Source: Emticicia sp. C21 (GTDB taxonomy: Bacteria > Bacteroidota > Bacteroidia > Cytophagales > Spirosomataceae). Taken from it: a DNA stretch of 64,000 bases. Positions 58,791 through 64,000 of the stretch are shown here, piece by piece. The notes under the pieces are model-generated. The model had not been told where the DNA came from. It did not search any database and saw nothing but the letters and a program-made list of their open reading frames with translations. The position numbers and the translations under genes were made by a program. The stretch spans positions 613,262 to 677,261 of the forward strand of contig NZ_QVMT01000003.1 in assembly GCF_003418935.1 (NCBI RefSeq), read 5' to 3'. The stretch's first letter is position 1. The number at the start of each line of letters is the position of its first letter.

Positions 58791-58870
58791 AATCAGCTAT
58801 TTTCGGATAATATTAATAAAAAAACGCTAAGGTTAACCCAAAGCGTTTACAAAAATAGTGATTAATTTGA

Positions 58871-58892
58871 TACTGGTACGAACTGGTATGAG
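58871..58892. promoter_or_regulatory. Possible GntR operator before GH127
   Basis: TACTGGTACGAACTGGTATG: two direct ACTGGTAyGA units, 81-102 bases upstream of the GH127 start. The first unit matches the site before the GntR gene. Confidence 0.45.
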
Positions 58893-58912
58893 TTTTTATT
58901 TTTGTGAAATCA

Positions 58913-59650
58913 TTACCAGGGAATTTCACCGGTAGTGGGATTAGTTTCTTCGCTGAAAAACATACCTGTCGGGCCACTCTGGTCGATTAAGGCATATTTC
59001 AAAATGCGTTTTCCGGCCGCTTCTATTTCTCCTCCGTTGTGGTAGGTAAAATCGGTTTTTGTATAGCCCGGGTCAACTGCATTTACCTTGAATGGCGTGT
59101 CTTTCAGCTCATAAGCCAGATGTACAGTATACATATTCAGTGCCGCTTTTGAAGCACCATATACTGCATATTTCCCGAAGTGGTAAGCGGGCCACTCAGG
59201 GTTGCTTTGCTGGGTAAGCGAGCCAACACTGGAGCTAACCATCACAATTCTTGGCTCAGGCGATTGGCGCATCAAATCAATAAATGCCTGTGTTACGCTT
59301 GCCACCCCAAATACATTGGTTTCGAAAGCAGCCTTGAACTGGTCTTTTCCGGCTTCAAGTGCGGTATAGGGTGCCCCTCCATTGATGCCCGCATTATTAA
59401 TCAACACATCCAGTACATCTGTTTTTTTGCCGATTGTTTCCCGAAGTGCTTTTACCGATTGCTCGTCAGTTACATCTAGTTGAACAACCTCTACATTGTT
59501 CAGGTTTTCGGCTCGTAGTTTTTCTACGGCGGCTAAACCATTCTTTAAATCACGGCTAGCCAGATATACATAAAACCCGTTTTGTAATAATTGTCTCGCC
59601 ACTTCAAAGCCTATGCCTTTATTAGCTCCTGTAATTAATGCTGATTTCAT
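58913..59650 (-). CDS. Short-chain dehydrogenase/reductase
   Basis: A 245-residue classical SDR. TGANKGIG (7-14) binds NAD(P), NNAG is at 85-88, and catalytic Ser140/141 and Tyr164-x3-Lys168 (YGASK) are present. VDPGYTKTDF follows. It resembles carbonyl reductase-type SDRs, NADPH-dependent. It is transcribed in the same direction as the Crp/Fnr gene upstream. An operator-like palindrome (59705-59720) stands between them. Confidence 0.92.
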   Translation of the reverse strand: MKSALITGANKGIGFEVARQLLQNGFYVYLASRDLKNGLAAVEKLRAENLNNVEVVQLDVTDEQSVKALRETIGKKTDVLDVLINNAGINGGAPYTALEAGKDQFKAAFETNVFGVASVTQAFIDLMRQSPEPRIVMVSSSVGSLTQQSNPEWPAYHFGKYAVYGASKAALNMYTVHLAYELKDTPFKVNAVDPGYTKTDFTYHNGGEIEAAGKRILKYALIDQSGPTGMFFSEETNPTTGEIPW

Positions 59651-59704
59651 TTTTCTTTGGTTTAAAGTAATGGTGCAAAGTTTGCCTCATTAAAAATGAA
59701 ATCA

Positions 59705-59720
59705 TTTACCATTTGGTAAA
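59705..59720. promoter_or_regulatory. TTTACC-N4-GGTAAA operator before the SDR gene
   Basis: TTTACCATTTGGTAAA, a perfect 6-bp inverted arm pair, 55 bases before the SDR start. It also appears, with one change, before the Crp/Fnr gene at 60328. Confidence 0.65.
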
Positions 59721-59727
59721 AAGCGAT

Positions 59728-60294
59728 TCAGCGAATATTTTTTCTGATTCGGCTCAAGGATTGTTGTGTAACGCCTAAATAAGAAGCAATGTAAGCCAGC
59801 GGAACACGATTGGTTAGGGTAGGATAGTTTTCCAGAAATTCCAGATAACGTGTAGTAGCATCCTGCGAAATTACCGGATTCTTTCTTGATTTCTGGTACA
59901 TACATTTTTGTACCATCTTGTTTTTAATTGCATCCCAGCCTATAATGGTCTGTGAAAGCTCTTCCCAGTTCTGGGCAGAAAACACAATGAGTTTGCACGG
60001 AGTACTTGCTTGCAGATATTCAGAAGAAGCCGTATTTGCCTCAAAATTGACGTAGTCAACCACCAGGTTATTTTCACTAATAAAGCAGCGGGTGATTTCT
60101 TCGCCTTTATTATTATAATAACACCCACGTACCACACCTTCCACCACAAAGCCTACCTGACGAGGAATTGTACCCGCTTCCGAAAAATACTCATCTTTCC
60201 GCAACTTTACCTCTTTTGCTTTGCTGATAATCAGGTCAATTTGCTGTTTATTCAGATTCCCGAACTGTAAAATATAATCTATCAATTCTTTCAT
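59728..60294 (-). CDS. Crp/Fnr-family transcription regulator
   Basis: A 188-residue protein. The N-terminal cyclic-nucleotide-binding-like beta barrel has EYFSEAGTIPRQVGFVVEGV, VRGCYYNNKGEEITRCFISE and ENNLVVDY. The C-terminal helix-turn-helix is LAYIASYLGVTQQSLSRIRK. The effector-binding Arg/Ser pair of true CRP is not evident, so it may bind another ligand or none. It is probably autoregulated and controls the SDR: both genes have the TTTACY-ATTT-GGTAAA palindrome upstream. Confidence 0.88.
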   Translation of the reverse strand: MKELIDYILQFGNLNKQQIDLIISKAKEVKLRKDEYFSEAGTIPRQVGFVVEGVVRGCYYNNKGEEITRCFISENNLVVDYVNFEANTASSEYLQASTPCKLIVFSAQNWEELSQTIIGWDAIKNKMVQKCMYQKSRKNPVISQDATTRYLEFLENYPTLTNRVPLAYIASYLGVTQQSLSRIRKNIR

Positions 60295-60327
60295 GCCTAC
60301 AAAATTAGCAATCCTCTATTTTGGTGA

Positions 60328-60343
60328 TTTACTATTTGGTAAA
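60328..60343. promoter_or_regulatory. TTTACT-N4-GGTAAA operator before the Crp/Fnr gene
   Basis: TTTACTATTTGGTAAA, 34 bases before the regulator start. It differs from the site before the SDR at a single base. Confidence 0.65.
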
Positions 60344-60375
60344 AAATTGGTGTGTAGAATCAGAGAATATAAAAT

Positions 60376-60923
60376 TTAGTCTGTCTGATGAATCCATATA
60401 TATTGACCATCTTTAAAAGTGATTACGCCACCACCTACTTCATCTTTACGTAAGAATAGTGAAGTATTGTTTAATTTTACCTTCTTATCTCCAACAATTT
60501 CACTGTCGTCAATAACAATTTCATAGGTTTCTATATCAGTTGTTATTCCCCAGAAATCTACCCAACTGAAATCATTGCCCATCTCTTCAGAGGATTTATC
60601 CACACCGACAATGATTGCTTTTTTACTTAGTCCATCAACAATAGAAATATTTTTCTTATCAGTGAAAAATGCGGTGTCTATCACTTTATCGCCATTGAAA
60701 TCGGCTTTGATTGTGTCGCTGATATTATATACTTTAAAATTTTTAAACTCACCTGACATAGAATTTTGGTAGTATTGAAGATCGTCAGGTTCAGGTTTTT
60801 ACTTAGTGTGTCTACTTTATCTTTGACAATTGTATCATTTTCGATGGCTTTTTCTGAATTATTATTTGTGTTGCAAGAGCAAATGACTAGCGAAATCATA
60901 ATGTATAGAACTATGTTTTTCAT
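60376..60923 (-). pseudogene. Frameshifted lipoprotein gene
   Basis: ATG 60923 opens a lipoprotein-like protein (MKNIVLYIMISLVICSCNTN) that reads to DTLSKN. At an AAAAA run (about 60796-60800) the useful frame changes. The downstream frame, entered by a -1 slip, continues PEPDDLQYYQNSMSGEFKNF through ADFNGDKVIDTAFFTDKKNI to the stop at 60376 (IHQTD). The joined product would be about 182 residues, a lipoprotein with an FG-GAP-like segment. It is most likely a homopolymer indel, either a true mutation or a sequencing error. A slippery programmed frameshift is possible but not supported by a stem-loop I can see. Confidence 0.65.
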
Positions 60924-61039
60924 CGTATTAGCTATTAAGAGTTTTAGTTGTCTAGTTTTAAAGTGATTTACATAAACCTATTTCGAAACAAGGCATAGGA
61001 TTATTAAACTATTGAGATATTTACTTAATTGCAACGTAA

Positions 61040-61954
61040 TCATTTCCTCATCCTCCTTAAACGATAACCAAACTCTTTCCCAATACCCAGACTTAATTCA
61101 GAAAAAGATTTGAGTTGATAGTACCTGATGAAAGTATTGAAGCCCTTAAATCTTCGTGTAAACTGCCCCTGCCACTCTATATTATTTCTGAAAATACCGA
61201 CTTTACCTGAAACAGAACCCAGATAAACTCTCCATGTTCTGATATAGGTACTTAAGCCTATCAAAGGCCCTGTTATAGATTGATTGTCGGTTTTTAAGTT
61301 AAGATTGCCATAACCTACTGTAACACCCAAATAAGGTAAAAACCAGATTCGTTTGCTAAAATTAATTTCTGTTTCAAAGGTATACGCTTTAGAACGGAAG
61401 TTATTATTGTAGGAAACTTCACGATAATGCCATCGGGCATTCATATCAAATTCGCATTTTAGCGCAAAATGTATAAACTCTAGCTGTGCATTCAAAAGCT
61501 GATTATTTTGTAAATTCGACTGAAGACTCAAACTACTTTTAAGTGTTCCGCTTCCGTATATACGAGGGAAGGTGAGGTGTAATTGTCCACCAACTGGATT
61601 ATTCAGCACACCGCTATTGGCATAGATTCCGATTTCTTGTGAATCAAAAAAACATCTGATACAGTCAGTTTTCATTTTGACAAGAATCTGGCTATCACCT
61701 TTTAAATGATATTCTTGTGTAACGAAGCCAATCAACGAAAAAACTAATGTGGCATTAGGATTAGAAATGTTAATAGAAAAAGTGCCATCAAATTTGGATT
61801 GAGCGTTATTTTGCGCGCCTTTTTCAATAATATAAACCCCCGGCATAGGTAACGTGTCATCTTTAGATATTACTTGCCCTGTAACAACTATCTGGCACCA
61901 GACATTTGCTGTAAAGAGTAAGAGCAGAGAAATAATGGTAAATTTTTTTATCAC
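61040..61954 (-). CDS. Carboxypeptidase-regulatory-like domain protein with beta-barrel-like end
   Basis: A 304-residue secreted protein: signal to NVWCQ, then a CarboxypepD_reg-like domain (about 25-95: VTGQVISKDDTLPMPGVYII, SKFDGTFSINI). The C-terminal about 190 residues are beta-rich with alternating aromatic strands (QLHLTFPRIYGSG, WFLPYLGVTVGYGNLNLK, RRFKGFNTFIRYYQ). It is probably an outer-membrane-associated protein, but no TonB-dependent receptor plug is present. Two Cys (DCIRC) lie at the domain border. Function unknown. Confidence 0.65.
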   Translation of the reverse strand: MIKKFTIISLLLLFTANVWCQIVVTGQVISKDDTLPMPGVYIIEKGAQNNAQSKFDGTFSINISNPNATLVFSLIGFVTQEYHLKGDSQILVKMKTDCIRCFFDSQEIGIYANSGVLNNPVGGQLHLTFPRIYGSGTLKSSLSLQSNLQNNQLLNAQLEFIHFALKCEFDMNARWHYREVSYNNNFRSKAYTFETEINFSKRIWFLPYLGVTVGYGNLNLKTDNQSITGPLIGLSTYIRTWRVYLGSVSGKVGIFRNNIEWQGQFTRRFKGFNTFIRYYQLKSFSELSLGIGKEFGYRLRRMRK

Positions 61955-62105
61955 AGGCGTAAACGATTAGTAAAACAATAGACGAGAAATTGGGGTGTTT
62001 TGCTTTGTATTTTTTAATATTATAACTCTCTTCTATTCGTGCTTGTTAGTTAATAGGGGCGACACGTTACGGAATTAAGAAATGAAAATTCTTAAAATGT
62101 TTCCT

Positions 62106-62247
62106 TTTTTGTAGAGACGTAATGCATTACGTCTTCATTGGCCTTTCCTTAGGAGTAAAATATCTAATCTTTTAAATTCTCTGCTTGTATTACATTTTTT
62201 GTAAGGATAATCCCTTGAAGACGTAATGCATTACGTCTCTACAAAAA
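62106..62247. mobile_element. MITE-like element with 30-bp perfect inverted ends
   Basis: The ends 62106-62135 and 62218-62247 are perfect inverted repeats, each TTTTTGTAGAGACGTAATGC continuing through GTAATGCATTAC. The 82-base interior has no ORF. It is the same family as 28904-29050, with T/C changes in the core. It sits 27 bases before the -7 box of the next gene. Confidence 0.8.
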
Positions 62248-62273
62248 CAAAAAATCCACATATTAAACCGCTT

Positions 62274-62281
62274 TACCTTTG
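62274..62281 (+). promoter_or_regulatory. -7 box of the DUF4038 gene
   Basis: TACCTTTG, perfect TANNTTTG, about 55 bases before ATG 62336. A frame extended to TTG 62279 would begin inside it and is rejected. Confidence 0.6.
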
Positions 62282-62335
62282 CACTTTTCCCACTTTCTCC
62301 CCATCTTTAAGATAAAATCACAACAAAAAGAAAAA

Positions 62336-63718
62336 ATGAAAATCCTACCCCTCATTATTCTTCTACTATCCCAAACCCTAACCACTTTCGCCCAAAAAAT
62401 AACCGCCTTCCCCCTAAAACTAAGCGAAAACCAACGCTATCTGATAGATAGGAATGGACAGCCATTTCTGGTGAAAGAGTTTTCGGCATGGGGGGTGATA
62501 CAGGGGCTTTCGGAGAAAGATGCAACTGCTTTTATGGATAGCATCAGAAATGAGGGTTTCAATACGATGATGGTTTCTGTGTTAAGCAATGCTCCATCGC
62601 AGATGGGGGGTGACCCACCCAATTGGCAGGGGATTTCTCCATTAACAACCAAATGGGATTTTTCGACACCTAATGAAGCTTATTTCAAGCATGTGGATAG
62701 GTTCTTTCAGATGGCAGCCGAACGTGGCATGTTTGTGATGGCTTTGCCTTTTTATATGGGATATAGGGGAGATGGTTCGCAGGGTTGGTGGGATGAATTA
62801 CTGAACCCGAATAATAGTCCCGCTAAAATGACTAAGTATGGTGAATACGTAGGAGAAAGGTATAAAAACACCCCCAATGTGATGTGGGTAGCTGGAGGAG
62901 ATAATAATGCTGATGGAGATTTCTATCCGTATGAAATCAATATGATAAAGGCTATTAAAGCTAAAGCGCCTCACCAGTTATGGACAGGTCATTTCGATTG
63001 TAATCTACAGAATTTCTGGTCGACACAGAATCCACTCTATGCTGAACTGATGGATATTGATGGTGAATATGTCTGGACAGAATCATTGATGTTTGAACAA
63101 GGCCCTCAATATATGGCCGAGCTCCGCCAGTATAAAAAAGGGAAGATGATTATGCAGCTTGACTTGAGTTATGAACACGATGCACCCCATTATGCTGATA
63201 ATGAAAATTACCAATGGATGCGCCGGAAAATGTATGAGGGTTTGCTAAGCGGCTGCGCAGGCACTTCTTTCAGTTCGGGTACATTAGATAACCAATGTTA
63301 TAGCTTCAAAAACTGGAGGCCTTTGATGAATACAAGGGGTATGAAGCAGGTAGCCAGGTGCTTTCAGTTATTTGATGCCCTGCCCTGGCATACATTGGTT
63401 CCCGATGAAACCAATGAGATTATCTTATCAGGTAGGGGAGAGTGGGGGTCTTTGGATTATGTATGTGCTGCCCTTTCAACCGATAAAAAATACTATGTGA
63501 TGTATATTCCTAAAGGGCATCTGATTAATGTGAATGCCAAAAATATTTCGGGTAACCCGATGCGCATGCACTGGTATAATCCTGCAACGGGTGAGGCATT
63601 GAAAATAGGTACCGTTCAACCCAGAGAGCGTTTTGGTATTCAACCCCCAACGGAAGAGGATTGGGTAATTGTTTTTGATAATGATAAGAATTTTAATATG
63701 CCCAATTTGATGAAATGA
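62336..63718 (+). CDS. DUF4038/apiosidase-like glycoside hydrolase
   Basis: 460 residues from MKILPLIILLLSQTLTTFAQ (signal peptide). The DUF4038-type (beta/alpha)8 domain follows: YLIDRNGQPFLVKEFSAWGV, FMDSIRNEGFNTMMVSVLSN, FFQMAAERGMFVMALPFYMG, YGEYVGERYKNTPNVMWVAG with GGDNN, a catalytic-region signature. EYVWTESLMFEQGPQYM and LSGCAGTSFSSGTLDN come later, then a C-terminal collagen-binding-like beta domain (about 370-460, MRMHWYNPATGEALKIGTVQ). It acts on plant or bacterial glycans, and the substrate is unproven. It fits the nearby GH127 enzyme. Confidence 0.82.
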   Translation: MKILPLIILLLSQTLTTFAQKITAFPLKLSENQRYLIDRNGQPFLVKEFSAWGVIQGLSEKDATAFMDSIRNEGFNTMMVSVLSNAPSQMGGDPPNWQGISPLTTKWDFSTPNEAYFKHVDRFFQMAAERGMFVMALPFYMGYRGDGSQGWWDELLNPNNSPAKMTKYGEYVGERYKNTPNVMWVAGGDNNADGDFYPYEINMIKAIKAKAPHQLWTGHFDCNLQNFWSTQNPLYAELMDIDGEYVWTESLMFEQGPQYMAELRQYKKGKMIMQLDLSYEHDAPHYADNENYQWMRRKMYEGLLSGCAGTSFSSGTLDNQCYSFKNWRPLMNTRGMKQVARCFQLFDALPWHTLVPDETNEIILSGRGEWGSLDYVCAALSTDKKYYVMYIPKGHLINVNAKNISGNPMRMHWYNPATGEALKIGTVQPRERFGIQPPTEEDWVIVFDNDKNFNMPNLMK

Positions 63719-63778
63719 TTATCTACTGTGATTATAAACTTGTCTAATATTTTGTTTTTTAACTGCTTTAGATGATTG

Positions 63779-63872
63779 GCTCGCCCTTATATTATTTTAT
63801 TTTCATAGTCTCGGGTTGTTACTTTTTTTACCTGAAAAAAAGTAACCAAAAAAGCAGGAGTCATTTAAACTC
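63779..63872 (-). repeat. Dispersed repeat with GGTTACTTTTT hairpin (copy 2)
   Basis: The reverse complement reads GAGTTTAAATGACTCCTGC, TTTTTTGGTTACTTTTTTTC, AAAAAAAGTAACAACCCGAG, ACTATGAAAAT to CGAGC, matching 4684-4775. Flanked by 15-base direct repeats AACTTGTCTAATATT at 63737 and 63879. Confidence 0.7.
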
Positions 63873-63961
63873 ACACAGAACTTGTCTAATATTATTGGTT
63901 AAATAAAAAGATGCTCAAATAAGGAGTAATTTTGTTTTGCGAACCAAAATAAAAACCTACA

Positions 63962-64000
63962 ATGAGCATCCTAAGCAAAGATAAGATTAAAAAGTTCATT
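63962..64000 (+). CDS. Start of a gene, possibly a transposase (runs off window)
   Basis: Thirteen codons, MSILSKDKIKKFI, after an A-rich leader. The short N-terminus and the upstream AT-rich, repeat-containing sequence are reminiscent of insertion-sequence left ends, but nothing diagnostic is inside the window. Confidence 0.3.
   Translation, partial: MSILSKDKIKKFI

Noticed and set aside
62279..62335. Upstream TTG start extending the DUF4038 protein
   Set aside because: The TTG lies in the -7 box, and the real signal peptide begins at ATG 62336.

Overview
The window comes from the chromosome of a Bacteroidota bacterium, most likely a Cytophagales/Spirosomaceae-type organism. The signs are TANNTTTG-type -7 promoter boxes with almost no Shine-Dalgarno sequences, DUF4290 directly before murA, the carboxynorspermidine polyamine route, many Gln-ended signal peptides, lipoproteins and beta-barrels, giant repeat surface proteins, and an HD-Pnk RNA-repair enzyme of the kind characterised from Runella. 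The species cannot be fixed from sequence reading alone.

Layout. 0-2.3 kb: 5' end of AMP nucleosidase (minus), a stand-alone HsdR-N-like protein, and rpsF-rpsR-rplI. 2.7-4.5 kb: an RNA-repair pair (Rnl2-like RNA ligase overlapping HD-Pnk, which joins a 2',3'-phosphoesterase to a 5'-OH kinase). 4.8-11.2 kb: polyamine genes nspC and carboxynorspermidine synthase, with tonB, a DoxX-like protein and a secreted protein between them. 11.6-15.2 kb: a 38-residue membrane ORF, a nonsense-interrupted beta-barrel gene, pgk and another barrel. 15.4-28.7 kb: two glycosyltransferases and a Wzx-like flippase (polysaccharide functions), an SBBP beta-propeller protein, a WG-repeat protein, an ECF sigma factor with a membrane partner, a PQQ-type sugar dehydrogenase lipoprotein and a GHL10 hydrolase. 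29.1-31.5 kb: DUF4290, murA and tRNA-Leu(CAA).

31.7-42.4 kb is a surface-protein region: a BspA-like protein with 17 perfect-length 25-residue repeats, a protein of about 1570 residues with 11 PPC-like domains, and a second SBBP protein. The two largest end in the same GCX-COOH type C-terminal domain. 42.5-46.4 kb is an AT-rich accessory stretch of unrecognised small proteins, a TAG-interrupted membrane gene and a HEPN/AbiU2-like protein, sprinkled with one palindromic repeat family. 46.5-54.5 kb: ceramidase-like hydrolase, sugar isomerase-like protein, M13 peptidase, then two toxin-antitoxin pairs, each followed by an extra, increasingly decayed copy of the peptidase gene's 3' end. 54.8-64 kb: phosphonatase-like HAD, a GntR regulator convergent with a GH127 arabinofuranosidase, a Crp/Fnr regulator and SDR that share an operator-like palindrome, a frameshifted lipoprotein, a carboxypeptidase-regulatory-like protein, a DUF4038 glycosidase, and the first codons of what may be a transposase.

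Most striking are (1) the peptidase-end/TA cassette array at 51.7-53.6 kb, which looks like serial insertion of small TA cassettes that regenerate the host gene's end; (2) the RNA-repair pair; (3) MurA with Asp in place of the catalytic Cys; (4) at least six families of dispersed palindromic repeats, one nested in another; (5) three independently broken genes (12.4, 43.9 and 60.8 kb). All assignments are from reading translated sequence and motifs; no database search was run.
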